Shown here piece after piece: positions 34,186 to 47,245 of a DNA stretch of 64,000 nt. Below the pieces are notes generated by a model. That model saw only the letters and a program-made list of their open reading frames with translations. It had not been told where the DNA came from and did not search any database. Positions within the stretch are counted from its first letter, which is position 1; each line of letters starts with the position of its first letter. Position numbers and translations under genes: made by a program. This DNA is from Archivesica marissinica (taxonomy: Eukaryota; Mollusca; Bivalvia; Venerida; Vesicomyidae), in contig CM026403.1 in assembly GCA_014843695.1 (NCBI GenBank), positions 42,126,572-42,190,571 of the forward strand. Direction: 5' to 3'.

Positions 34186-35185
34186 NNNNNNNNNNNNNNN
34201 NNNNNNNNNNNNNNNNNNNNNNNNNNNNNNNNNNNNNNNNNNNNNNNNNNNNNNNNNNNNNNNNNNNNNNNNNNNNNNNNNNNNNNNNNNNNNNNNNNNN
34301 NNNNNNNNNNNNNNNNNNNNNNNNNNNNNNNNNNNNNNNNNNNNNNNNNNNNNNNNNNNNNNNNNNNNNNNNNNNNNNNNNNNNNNNNNNNNNNNNNNNN
34401 NNNNNNNNNNNNNNNNNNNNNNNNNNNNNNNNNNNNNNNNNNNNNNNNNNNNNNNNNNNNNNNNNNNNNNNNNNNNNNNNNNNNNNNNNNNNNNNNNNNN
34501 NNNNNNNNNNNNNNNNNNNNNNNNNNNNNNNNNNNNNNNNNNNNNNNNNNNNNNNNNNNNNNNNNNNNNNNNNNNNNNNNNNNNNNNNNNNNNNNNNNNN
34601 NNNNNNNNNNNNNNNNNNNNNNNNNNNNNNNNNNNNNNNNNNNNNNNNNNNNNNNNNNNNNNNNNNNNNNNNNNNNNNNNNNNNNNNNNNNNNNNNNNNN
34701 NNNNNNNNNNNNNNNNNNNNNNNNNNNNNNNNNNNNNNNNNNNNNNNNNNNNNNNNNNNNNNNNNNNNNNNNNNNNNNNNNNNNNNNNNNNNNNNNNNNN
34801 NNNNNNNNNNNNNNNNNNNNNNNNNNNNNNNNNNNNNNNNNNNNNNNNNNNNNNNNNNNNNNNNNNNNNNNNNNNNNNNNNNNNNNNNNNNNNNNNNNNN
34901 NNNNNNNNNNNNNNNNNNNNNNNNNNNNNNNNNNNNNNNNNNNNNNNNNNNNNNNNNNNNNNNNNNNNNNNNNNNNNNNNNNNNNNNNNNNNNNNNNNNN
35001 NNNNNNNNNNNNNNNNNNNNNNNNNNNNNNNNNNNNNNNNNNNNNNNNNNNNNNNNNNNNNNNNNNNNNNNNNNNNNNNNNNNNNNNNNNNNNNNNNNNN
35101 NNNNNNNNNNNNNNNNNNNNNNNNNNNNNNNNNNNNNNNNNNNNNNNNNNNNNNNNNNNNNNNNNNNNNNNNNNNNNNNNNNNNN
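34186..35185. other. Assembly gap 2 (exactly 1000 N)
   Basis: Arbitrary scaffold gap. No gene bridges it, so distance and orientation across it are not supported by exons. Confidence 0.99.
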
Positions 35186-38100
35186 TATAGCGGACCACTA
35201 GCACGATACAGTGAACCACTAGCACGATACAGCGGACCACTAGCACGATATAGCGGACCACTAGCACGATACAGTGGACCACTAGCACGATACAGTGGAC
35301 CACTAGCACGATACAGCGGACCACTAGCACAATACAGCGGACCACTAGCACGATACAGTGGACCACTAGCACGATACAGCGGACCACTAGCACGATATAG
35401 CGGACAACTAGCACGATACAGTGGACCACTAGCACGATACATTGGACCACTAGCACGATACAGCGGACCACTAGCACGATACAGCGAACCACTAGCACGA
35501 TACAGTGGACCACTAGCACGATACAGCGGACCACTAGCATGATACAGTGGACCACTAGCATGATACAGTGGACCACTAGCATGATACAGTGGACAACAAG
35601 CATGATACAGCGGACCACTAGCGCGATACAGTGGACCACTAGCATGATAGTGGAACACTAGCATGATACAATGGACCACTAGCACGATACAGTGGACCAC
35701 TAGCACGATACAGTGGAACACTAGCACGATACAGTGGACCACTAGCACGATACAGTGGAACACTAGCATGATACAGTGGACCACTAGCATGGTACAGTGG
35801 ACCACTAGCACGATACAGTGGAATACTAGCATGATACAGTGGACCACTAGCATGGTACAGTGGACCACTAGCACGATACAGTGAACCACTAGCATGATAC
35901 AGTGGACCACTAACACGATACAGTGGACCACTAGCACGATACAGTGGACCACTAGCACGATACAGTGGACCACTAGCGTGATACAGTGAACCACTAGCAT
36001 GATACAGTGGACCACTAGCATTGTAGAGTGGACCACTAGCACGATACAGTTGACCACTAGCATGATACAGTGGACCACTAGCATGATACAGTGGACCACT
36101 AGCATTATACAGTGGACCACTAGCATGATACAGTGGACCACTAGCATGATACAGTGGACCACTAGCACGATACAGTGGACCACTAGCATGATACAGTGGA
36201 TCACTAGCATGATACAATGGACCACTAGCATGATACAGTGAACCACTAGCATGGTACAGCGGCCCACTAGCACGATACAGTGGACCACTAGCACGATACA
36301 GCGGACCACTAGCATGATACAGTGGACCACTAGCATGATACAGTGGACCACTAGCATGATACAGTGGACCACTAGCATGATACAGTGGACCACTAGCACG
36401 ATACAGTGGACCACTAGCATGATACAGTGGACCACTAGCACGATACAGTGGACCACTAGCACGATACAGTGGACCACTAGCATGATACAGTGGACCACTA
36501 GCACGATACAGTGGACCACTAGCACGATACAGTGAACCACTAGCATGATACAGTGGACCACTAGCATGATACAGTGGACCACTAGCACGATACAGTGGAC
36601 CACTAGCACGATAGTGGAACACTAGCATGATACAGTGGACCACTATCACGATACAGTGGACCACTAGCATGATACAGTGGACGACTAGCATGATACAGTG
36701 GACCACTAGCATGATACAGTGGACCACTAGCATGATACAGTGGACCACTAGCATGATACAGTGGACCACTAGCACGATACAGTGGACCACTAGCACGATA
36801 TAGCGGACCACTAGCACGATACAGTGGACCACTAGCACGATACAGCGGACCACTAGCACGATATAGCGGACCACTAGCACGATACAGTGGACCACTAGCA
36901 CGATACAGTGGACCACTAGCACGATACAGCGGACCACTAGCACAATACAGCGGACCACTAGCACGATACAGTGGACCACTAGCACGATACAGCGGACCAC
37001 TAGCACGATACAGCGGACCACTAGCACGATACAGTGGACCACTAGCACGATACAGTGGACCACTAGCACGATACAGCGGACCACTAGCACGATACAGTGG
37101 ACCACAAGCATGATACAGCGGACCACTAGCACGATACAGTGGACCACTAGCATGATAGTGGAACACTAGCATGATACAGTGGACCACTAGCACGATACAG
37201 TGGACCACTAGCACGATACAGTGGACCACTAGCACGATACAGTGGACCACTAGCACGATACAGTGGACCACTAGCATGATACAGTGGACCACTAGCACGA
37301 TACAGTGGACCACTAGCACGATAGTGGACCACTAGCATGATACAGTGGACCACTAGCACGATACAGTGGACCACTAGCACGATACAGTGGAACACTAGCA
37401 CGATACAGTGGACCACTAGCACGATACAGTGGAACACTAGCATGATACAGTGGACCACTAGCATGGTACAGTGGACCACTAGCACGATACAGTGGAATAC
37501 TAGCATGATACAGTGGACCACTAGCATGGTACAGTGGACCACTAGCACGATACAGTGAACCACTAGCATGATACAGTGGACCACTAACACGATACAGTGG
37601 ACCACTAGCACGATACAGTGGACCACTAGCACGATACAGTGGACCACTAGCGTGATACAGTGAACCACTAGCATGATACAGTGGACCACTAGCATTGTAG
37701 AGTGGACCACTAGCACGATACAGTTGACCACTAGCATGATACAGTGGACCACTAGCATGATACAGTGGACCACTAGCATTATACAGTGGACCACTAGCAT
37801 GATACAGTGGACCACTAGCATGATACAGTGGACCACTAGCACGATACAGTGGACCACTAGCATGATACAGTGGATCACTAGCATGATACAATGGACCACT
37901 AGCATGATACAGTGAACCACTAGCATGGTACAGCGGCCCACTAGCACGATACAGTGGACCACTAGCACGATACAGCGGACCACTAGCATGATACAGTGGA
38001 CCACTAGCATGATACAGTGGACCACTAGCATGATACAGTGTACCACAAGCATGATACAGCGGACCACTAGCACGATACAGTGGACCACTAGCATGATACA

Positions 38101-41100
38101 GTGGAACACTAGCACGATACAGTGGACCACTAGCACGATACAGTGGAATACTAGCATGATACAGTGGACCACTAGCATGGTACAGTGGACCACTAGCACG
38201 ATACAGTGAACCACTAGCATGATACAGTGGACCACTAGCATGATACAGTGGACCACTAGCACGATACAGTGGACCACTAGCACGATAGTGGAACACTAGC
38301 ATGATACAGTGGACCACTATCACGATACAGTGGACCACTAGCATGATACAGTGGACGACTAGCATGATACAGTGGACCACTAGCATGATACAGTGGACCA
38401 CTAGCATGATACAGTGGACCACTAGCATGGTACAGTGGACCACTAGCACGATACAGTGGACCACTAGCACGATATAGCGGACCACTAGCACGATACAGTG
38501 GACCACTAGCACGATACAGCGGACCACTAGCACGATATAGCGGACCACTAGCACGATACAGTGGACCACTAGCACGATACAGTGGACCACTAGCACGATA
38601 CAGCGGACCACTAGCACAATACAGCGGACCACTAGCACGATACAGTGGACCACTAGCACGATACAGCGGACCACTAGCACGATATAGCGGACCACTAGCA
38701 CGATACAGTGGACCACTAGCACGATACATTGGACCACTAGCACGATACAGCGGACCACTAGCACGATACAGCGGACCACTAGCACGATACAGTGGACCAC
38801 TAGCACGATACAGCGGACCACTAGCATGATACAGCGGACCACTAGCATGATACAGTGGACCACTAGCACGATACAGCGGACCACTAGCACGATACAGTGG
38901 ACCACTAGCACGATACAGCGGACCACTAGCATGATACAGTGGACCACTAGCATGATACAGTGGACCACTAGCATGATACAGTGGACCACAAGCATGATAC
39001 AGCGGACCACTAGCACGATACAGTGGACCACTAGCATGATAGTGGAACACTAGCATGATACATTGGACCACTAGCACGATACAGTGGACCACTAGCACGA
39101 TACAGTGGAACACTAGCACGATACAGTGGACCACTAGCACGATACAGTGGAATACTAGCATGATACAGTGGACCACTAGCATGGTACAGTGGACCACTAG
39201 CACGATACAGTGAACCACTAGCATGATACAGTGGACCACTAGCACGATACAGTGGACCACTAGCACGATACAGTGGACCACTAGCACGATACAGTGGACC
39301 ACTAGCGTGATACAGTGGACCACTAGCATGATACAGTGGACCACTAGCATGGTACAGTGGACCACTAGCACGATACAGTGAACCACTATCACGATACAGT
39401 GGACCACTAGCATGATACAGTGAACCACTATCACGATATAGCGGACCACTAGCACGATACAGTGGACCACTAGCACGATACAGTGACCACTAGCACGATA
39501 CAGCGGACCACTAGCACAATACAGCGGACCACTAGCACGATACAGTGGACCACTAGCACGATACAGCGGACCACTAGCACGATATAGCGGACCACTAGCA
39601 TGATACAGTGGACCACTAGCACGATACATTGGACCACTAGCACGATACAGCGGACCACTAGCACGATACAGCGGACCACTAGCACGATACAGTGGACCAC
39701 TAGCACGATACAGCGGACCACTAGCATGATACAGTGGACCACTAGCATGATACAGTGGACCACTAGCACGATACAGTGGACCACTAGCACGATACAGTGG
39801 ACCACTAGCACGATACAGTGGACCACTAGCACGATAGTGGACCACTAGCACGATACAGTGGACCACTAGCACGATACAGTGGACCACTAGCACGATATAG
39901 CGGACCACTAGCACGATACAGTGGACCACTATCACGATACATTGGACCACTAGCACGATACAGCGGACCACTAGCACGATACAGCGGACCACTAGCACGA
40001 TACAGTGGACCACTAGCACGATACAGCGGACCGCTAGCATGATACAGCGGACCACTAGCATGATACAGTGGACCACTAGCACGATACAGTGGACCACTAG
40101 CATGATACAGTGGACCACTAGCATGATACAGTGGACCACTATCATTATACAGTGGACCACTAGCATGATACAGCGGACCACTAGCACGATACAGTGAACC
40201 ACTAGCATGATACAGTGGAACACTAGCATGATACAGTGGAACACTAGCATGATACAGTGGAACACTAGCATGATACAGTGGACCACTAGCATGGTACAGT
40301 GGAACACTAGCATGATACAGTGGACCACTAGCATGATACAGTGGAACACTAGCATGATACAGTGGACCACTAGCACGATACAGTGGACCACTAGCATGGT
40401 ACAGTGGACCACTAGCACGATACAGTGGACCACTAGCACGATACATTGGACCACTAGCACGATACAGCGGACCACTAGCACGATACAGCGGACCACTAGC
40501 ACGATACAGTGGACCACTAGCACGATACAGCGGACCACTAGCATGATACAGCGGACCACTAGCATGATACAGTGGACCACTAGCACGATACAGCAGACCA
40601 CTAGCACGATACAGTGGACCACTAGCACGATACAGCGGACCACTAGCATGATACAGTGGACCACTAGCATGATACAGTGGACCACTAGCATGATACACTG
40701 GACCACAATCATGATACAGCGGACCACTAGCACGATACAGTGGACCACTAGCATGATAGTGGAACACTAGCATGATACATTGGACCACTAGCACGATACA
40801 GTGGACCACTAGCACGATACAGTGGAACACTAGCACGATACAGTGGACCACTAGCACGATACAGTGGAATACTAGCATGATACAGTGGACCACTAGCATG
40901 GTACAGTGGACCACTAGCACGATACAGTGAACCACTATCATGATACAGTGGACCACTAGCACGATACAGTGGACCACTAGCACGATACAGTGGACCACTA
41001 GCACGATACAGTGGACCACTAGCGTGATACAGTGAACCACTAGCATGATACAGTGGACCACTAGCATTATACAGTGGACCACTAGCATGATACAGTGGAC

Positions 41101-43045
41101 CACTAGCATTATACAGTGGACCACTAGCATGATACAGTGGACCACTAGCATGATACAGTGGACCACTAGCATGGTACAGTGGACCACTAGCATGATACAG
41201 TGGACCACTAGCAGTATACAGTGGACCACTAGCATGATACAATGGACCACTAGCACGATACAGTGGACCACTAGCACGATAGTGGAACACTAGCATGATA
41301 CAGTGGACCACTATCACGATACAGTGGACCACTAGCATGATACAGTGGACGACTAGCATGATACAGTGGACCACTAGCGTGATACAGTGAACCACTAGCA
41401 TGATACAGTGGACCACTAGCATTGTACAGTGGACCACTAGCACGATACAGTGGACCACTAGCATGATACAGTGGACCACTAGCATGATACAGTGGACCAC
41501 TATCATTATACAGTGGACCACTAGCACGATATAGCGGACCACTAGCACGATACAGTGGACCACTAGCACGATACAGCGGACCACTAGCACGATATAGCGG
41601 ACCACTAGCACGATACAGTGGACCACTAGCACGATACAGTGGACCACTAGCACGATACAGCGGACCACTATCACAATACAGCGGACCACTAGCACGATAC
41701 AGTGGACCACTAGCACGATACAGCGGACCACTAGCACGATATAGCGGACCACTAGCACGATACAGTGGACCACTAGCACGATACATTGGACCACTAGCAC
41801 GATACAGCGGACCACTAGCACGATACAGCGGACCACTAGCACGATACAGTGGACCACTAGCACGATACAGCGGACCACTAGCATGATACAGCGGACCACT
41901 AGCATGATACAGTGGACCACTAGCATGATACAGCGGACCACTAGCACGATACAGTGGACCACTAGCATGATACAGTGGACCACTAGCACGATACAGTGGA
42001 CCACTAGCATGATATAGCGGACCACTAGCATGATACAGTGGACCACTAGCACGATACAGTGGACCACTAGCATGATACAGTGGACCACTAGCACGATACA
42101 GCGGACCACTAGCATGATACCGCGGACCACTAGCATGATACAGTGGACCACTAGCATGATACAGTGGACCACTAGCATGATACAGTGGACCACAAGCATG
42201 ATACAGCGGACCACTAGCACGATACAGTGGACCACTAGCATGATAGTGGAACACTAGCATGATACATTGGACCACTAGCACGATACAGTGGACCACTAGC
42301 ACGATACAGTGGAACACTAGCACGATTCAGTGGACCACTAGCACGATACAGTGGAATACTAGCATGATACAGTGGACCACTAGCATGGTACAGTGGACCA
42401 CTAGCACGATACAGTGAACCACTAGCATGATACAGTGGACCACTAACACGATACAGTGGACCACTAGCACGATACAGTGGACCACTAGCACGATACAGTG
42501 GACCACTAGCGTGATACAGTGAACCACTAGCATGATACAGTGGACCACTAGCATTGTACAGTGGACCACTAGCACGATACAGTTGACCACTAGCATGATA
42601 CAGTGGACCACTAGCATGATACAGTGGACCACTAGCATTATACAGTGGACCACTAGCATGATACAGTGGACCACTAGCATGATACAGTGGACCACTAGCA
42701 TGATACAGTGGACCACTAGCATGATACAGTGGACCACTAGCATGATACAGTGGACCACTAGCATGATACAGTGGACCACTAGCATGATACAGTGGACCAC
42801 TAGCACGATACAGTGGACCACTAGCACGATACAGCGGACCACTAGCATGATACAGTGGACCACTAGCATGATACAGTGGACCACTAGCATGATACAGTGG
42901 ACCACTAGCACGATACAGCGGACCACTAGCACGATACAGTGGACCACTAGCATGATACAGTGGACCACTAGCACGATACAGTGGACCACTAGCACGATAC
43001 AGTGGACCACTAGCATGATACAGTGGACCACTAGCACGATACAGT
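35186..43045. repeat. 21-bp satellite with higher-order structure, at least 7.9 kb
   Basis: About 370 copies of gatacagtggaccactagcac, with c/t changes in agcac/agcat and agtgg/agcgg. An 18-bp unit (gatagtgga instead of gatacagtgga) recurs at about 35646, 36611, 37155, 37322, 38284, 39040, 39834, 40756, 41278 and 42242 and marks higher-order repeats (for example 36611 to 38285, 1674 bp). Confidence 0.96.
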
Positions 43046-43119
43046 GCGAGTTCGTCTTTCTGAATCAGGAACATAACTTTAAGGTTGATCAAGTATCTGA
43101 CTCTTTTTAAACATTTCAG

Positions 43120-43298
43120 CTACGATCCCAGGGAAAGTGAGTTTTATATAGGAGCTGGAATGACAGCGTTGATTCTGATTGGTGCACTCGCTCTATTCTT
43201 TGCTCAATTATGTTGCAAACGTAGAAATCAACAACCACTGCAAAATACACTTCCGATTTCACCGAGAACACGCATACGACGGGATGATATTTTACCAA
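43120..43298 (+). CDS. PPxY membrane protein, exon with transmembrane helix
   Basis: The acceptor is tttttaaacatttcag/C and the donor TTACCA+A/gtaatt. The 179 nt hold one base completing a codon, 59 full codons and one base left over. The hydrophobic run followed by CCKRRNQQ marks a type I membrane orientation. The basic stretch PRTRIRRDD near the end is cytoplasmic. Confidence 0.8.
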
Positions 43299-45073
43299 GT
43301 AATTTTATTTTAATATTTTCGAAAGTATGTTAAGACCTGTCTTAAGCAGCCAGCCAATGTAATAACAGAGAGTGGTTGCTTAGGGCAGGTGGCCATATGT
43401 ATACTAAAAACAACAGATTGGGAATATGTAAACTGGCTGTTTAATACAGGTTGGCTGCGTGACCACTAACACAGGTTTGACTGTATGTTAACCTAACAAC
43501 AGCAGATGGACGCTTCGTCAATCTTCTTAAAACTATAGGCCTAAATTGTAAAGCTAAATCGTTTGAGAATTAATTTCTTTCTTTTTATTTTATGTACATT
43601 AATCTAAACAATGGGGACAAACAAACTACAGTAGGTCAACTTGTCAAGCCGCCATACATATTCAGGTACAGCTAGTGCGTGCTCTACCATTCGGTGATAT
43701 GTTTGAAATAAATTTGGTCATATGCCTACTATCGACGCTACGAATCTCTGGATCGTTGAACAACGCTGCTTGTCATCGCATAATTTCGTATATGTACACA
43801 CATGTAATAACACCTGGAATTATTCTGATTGGTTGAGAGAAGATCCTTATCATTTGTAAATTAAACTTTAAAGTATGCATATTTATATTTGAATGTGTAC
43901 ATAACGTTAATAGTAAGACAAACTATTGTCCGATTAGCGCTTCTCACCAATGCAACCCGGGTTCGAGCCTCGGACCTGGAACTATGTGAGATGGTATGGT
44001 GGTCGCTAGATCGGACAAGTGGGTTTTCTCTGGGTACTCCGGTTTCCTCCCACACGAATGCCGACATTCCGGAGCAGCAAAATCACAGGGTTTTTCCCAG
44101 TTTCATTTTGTCTCTTCCTTTTATATCAAAACGAAAGATTCCAACACAATCATAAATTTCCAAACGTTTTGCATGTTTCATTTCCTTTTTGTGCTTATAC
44201 TCGCTTTATAGCATTATAAAATATGTCATACTAAACAATACTTGTAACGTAACCTGTCATAACAGAATATATGTGTGTATGTATGTATTGAAGGAAAGGG
44301 ATTCGAATAAGTATGTAACCTTTTTTCCCAATCCTAACTGTGGTATTGCAACTATTCCTATGTTATGTATTCTTGAATAAAATATTGTGTAAACTAAACT
44401 ATTATTACGATGATGAGCTATGTAATGCCTAAGTCTAATTAAGAAATAATAAGTATCAACCGTGGTATATCGCAGAATAACCCGAGTTTGAAGTTCTTAT
44501 GCGTACCACATACCACGGTTGATACTTATTATTTCGATTCTAATACGACTTACTTCTAATAATTTTAGACGAGAATCAAAGGAGTATTTTCTTCAAACGT
44601 CGTGGTACTCCGCTGCATTTGGCTTTCGAGAGATTATCTGATTCTAAAAATAGCTCACTTCCGCGAATTCCCACGGTATTATTCACGTGACTTTCATTCA
44701 TAAAACTTTACACGCATTGTATAAATGGAATAGCCAAACCACGGTGCGCGCGCAGCATAGTTCAAGGTAGGTATATCGCAGAATAACCTGAAGTAGGTTT
44801 TACTCTATAAGTATGTATGTTATTAGCTGGGTCGTGTTAGAATAAACTATAATTATGTTCTATTCTGTTCTATAATGATCTCAATCATTCTCTATTTCAG
44901 CCATCAGTTTACAAGTACAGCCCGTACAACCACCTCCATATGAAGAGTTTGCACTACCAGGCTTACCGGATGAACATGGAAACACTGTTAACAAACAACA
45001 CATGCAATCATACCCAAACGAGCCTCCCCCGGCTTATACTCCATGTGATAACCTCAACTCTATGTCTGTGTGA
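43120..45073 (+). CDS. Single-pass membrane protein with two PPxY motifs (3' part of gene, 2 exons)
   Basis: Two exons joined by a 1.6 kb intron encode the last 116 residues of a protein. Residues about 12-31 (AGMTALILIGALALFFAQLC) form one transmembrane helix, followed by the stop-transfer CCKRR. A short extracellular or luminal stub SYDPRESEFYIG precedes it. The cytoplasmic tail holds PPPYEEF and PPPAYTP, two PPxY motifs that in other proteins bind WW domains, typically of Nedd4-type ubiquitin ligases. This layout resembles WBP1/VOPP1/Shisa-like and PMEPA1/LDLRAD4 proteins; the segment LPTISL before the first PPPY recalls PMEPA1, but I cannot assign a family. The 5' exons are not found. The 21-bp array ends 74 bp before the first visible exon. 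A polyadenylation signal AATAAA lies at 45937-45942. Confidence 0.8.
43299..43927. other. Intron of the PPxY gene, first part
   Basis: Unique AT-rich sequence without recognised features. Confidence 0.55.
43928..44066 (+). repeat. SINE type D in the PPxY gene intron
   Basis: The head is shortened (gtccgattagcgcttctcac) but B box, body (gtgagatggtatggtggtcg) and end (ctccggtttcctcccacac) are intact. Confidence 0.72.
44443..44535. repeat. Perfect 26-bp hairpin with 41-bp loop
   Basis: 44443-44468 (gaaataataagtatcaaccg+tggtat) is the exact reverse complement of 44510-44535. The loop starts atcgcagaataacccg; a similar tatcgcagaataacctg occurs at about 44770. It is in the PPxY gene intron. Confidence 0.88.
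44901..45073 (+). CDS. PPxY membrane protein, terminal exon
   Basis: The acceptor is cattctctatttcag/CCATC. The two first bases complete a Thr codon, as the previous exon requires, and the frame stays open for 56 residues to TGA at 45071-45073. It encodes ISLQVQPVQPPPYEEF and, near the end, NEPPPAYTPCDNLNSMSV. The tail is Pro-rich and uncharged at the C-terminus. Confidence 0.82.
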
Positions 45074-45648
45074 TGGTGTCAACGAGATAACAGCGTGTGC
45101 AGTGTTGTGTTAGTATAAAGACAACAATGTATGTGGATATGTTACAGGCTTTTCATTCGGAAAATAATGAAACTTTGCAACTTTGCATAAAATTTACGCA
45201 CACTAACGCCATGTACATAGCGCGTGCTTATTTTCTTCAAGACTTTCTCGGTAGAAGGCTTTATGATTTTGATAAGACAGCGACCTATCGTTGTCAGCAT
45301 ACAGCGGTTATACGTTGAAAAACGCACACATTAAACTCTCTAATACAAGGAATTATTTGACAGATGACGAAATAACAACATATTAACTCATAAAATAAAC
45401 CGCCAATATTTTTCGAACTGATATTCATTCATATTTCTTGTTTTTCCACCGACTAATAACAAGTGCTGCCATCTCATTGGACCAAAAATAATTTCAAACA
45501 CTAATAAGAACACAAAATGTAAAGTTGCAACAATTATTCGATGAAGTTGTTTTTATCTACCCTCAACCATTGTTTTTATCTACCCTCAACCATTGTTGTG
45601 AGGTATGGGGATTTCATTCGGCATATCACATTGAACGTGTACACGCTG
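45074..45648. other. Probable 3' UTR of the PPxY gene
   Basis: The sequence after the stop codon is unique and AT-rich without an ORF of interest. A short duplication tttttatctaccctcaacca lies at about 45549-45595. Confidence 0.45.
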
Positions 45649-45836
45649 TGTGTGTTTTACGTTTATTTATCGTCGCTACCATTTGCCCATATGAGCGACG
45701 CCTCCTGAAGAGATTAGTCATTTTAGAGTGTTGGAGGATAGTTCAATGATACAGACAGAGACCCATTCCAGAGTCTCCTCTGGTTCTTTTACGTGCACGG
45801 CGTAAAGCACCAACACGAGACCTCGGTTTAAAGTCA
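45649..45836 (-). repeat. SINE type B core downstream of the PPxY gene
   Basis: Reverse-complement core and 3' part with caaatggtagcgacgataaa in sense. It may be part of the PPxY gene's 3' UTR. Confidence 0.7.
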
Positions 45837-45936
45837 CATCACGCTGTGTATATCTAAAACGAGATAAGTGTAAAATGCTGTATACATGTACTACATCGTG
45901 CCAGTCATTCTCATACTGGGTGCAGAGTAATATTCA

Positions 45937-45942
45937 AATAAA
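45937..45942 (+). promoter_or_regulatory. Candidate polyadenylation signal
   Basis: AATAAA followed within 20 bases by the T-rich stretch tttggttgttttgg, about 860 bp after the stop codon of the PPxY gene. If used, the 3' UTR would contain the minus-oriented SINE copy at 45649-45836. Another AATAAA lies at about 45395, so the real end is uncertain. Confidence 0.35.
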
Positions 45943-46030
45943 ACTGCTTTGGTTGTTTTGGTTACACTTTTACAAACAGTTTTGTCTTGTCGAGGATTTG
46001 GTGAACTATGGATAGCACAATCTGTTGGAA

Positions 46031-46445
46031 ATGATGTCTATAAATATACTTAGGCAACGACTGAATGATATGGAGAATATTAGGTTACTGTCTTATAAAT
46101 TTTAATTTATTAGGCGAGTCGGAGAAAAAATACAAGGCGAGGCTAACCTAATATTCTATTTATCCTACATTCTGAGAGTGCACCCGACACAAAAACAAAC
46201 AAACTAGCCATGACAGCTTACAAACTCGCTACGCACTTGGTAATATGTTGCGCATTGATATTTCTATTTATATCCACGGTTAGCCCTATGACGTCACGAA
46301 AGCTTTATTAGGCACTGACTAATAAAGCAAAATTTATTAGGCAGGCCGTTTTTGTACGTTATTTCGCATGAAGGTAGGATATATATGCTTTATTAGGCAA
46401 CGACTGCATGATATGGAGGATAAATATGCTTTATTAGTGTAAGAT
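46031..46445. repeat. Probable degraded element with repeated ttattaggcaacgactg
   Basis: ttaggcaacgactgaatgat followed by atggagaatatta near 46048 is repeated with small changes near 46397, and tttattaggc appears several times between, partly inverted. It suggests an old mobile element; family unknown. Confidence 0.4.
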
Positions 46446-46524
46446 TTGGAATTTAGATCACCGAAATTTGTATTTCCAAGAATGGTTCGTCTTTGACCCG
46501 AGGTCCGCAATTCCATCAACTTTC

Positions 46525-46835
46525 ATGAACATCCGTCCGTAACGGGTTGCGTTATCCTGCTAACAAATAAACTAGAATCCTCACATGAAAGAATTCCACC
46601 CCCAATGGGATTTGAACCTACAACTGTGACGTTGAACTTATTCGAAATTAACGAGCTTGGGCAATTGGCCACGAACGAGCGCCCGGGTAAAACCACCGAT
46701 ATTCCACAAGCCAACTGGATAGTCACTTGAAATAAATCGACAGCGACAGTTGGATTCGAACCTACAGCGAAGATGGGCGGGTGAGTTGATGTCAACGACA
46801 CCAAGCACTCTACCACTGAGACCCCGAATGTACTA
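46525..46835 (-). repeat. SINE type F-like element with two tRNA-like B boxes
   Basis: In sense, gtaggttcgaatccaactgt is followed by atttcaagtgactatccagt, tggcttgtggaatatcggtg and gttttacccgggcgc, then a second tRNA-like stretch with gtaggttcaaatcccattgg. It looks like two type F-related units head to tail. Confidence 0.55.
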
Positions 46836-47179
46836 AAATCATCTACTTTATGAATAGCTTCCTCGATGGGAAACACAAGAAGGCGTATCGCTAAGTCTCA
46901 TTGCTTAGATCTTCTAGATCAAAAACGACATTGCACTCTGGATTTCATGGGTTTGGTTTAAGCTTAAAGGCATATTGTATAAACAAGTGTTCTCGTCGGA
47001 GATAAATAGATTGTTAATTTGCTTTGCTATATAAACTATAGTCAAACAACCAGGTCTGAACGATCAAAGATCAGACAGGTTCATTTCATACACAATAATA
47101 GGGTGGTTAATATTTTAGTGTATTGGAAATTTGGTTTATATTATAAAAAATTACAACAGTCATGTATATACATCATACT

Positions 47180-47245
47180 TGGCTGTTACCGTTAGTTTAA
47201 GAACTAGTGGTATTGTGGAGTGTGGGTTCGATCCTTACTTTGGAA
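47180..47245 (+). repeat. Degraded tRNA-like sequence
   Basis: gctgttaccgttagtttaag and the B box gtgggttcgatccttac. The A box is weak; probably an old SINE head. Confidence 0.35.

Noticed and set aside
35186..43045. Open frames of several hundred codons in the 21-bp array
   Set aside because: Same periodicity effect; frames are open on both strands and are broken only at the 18-bp units.
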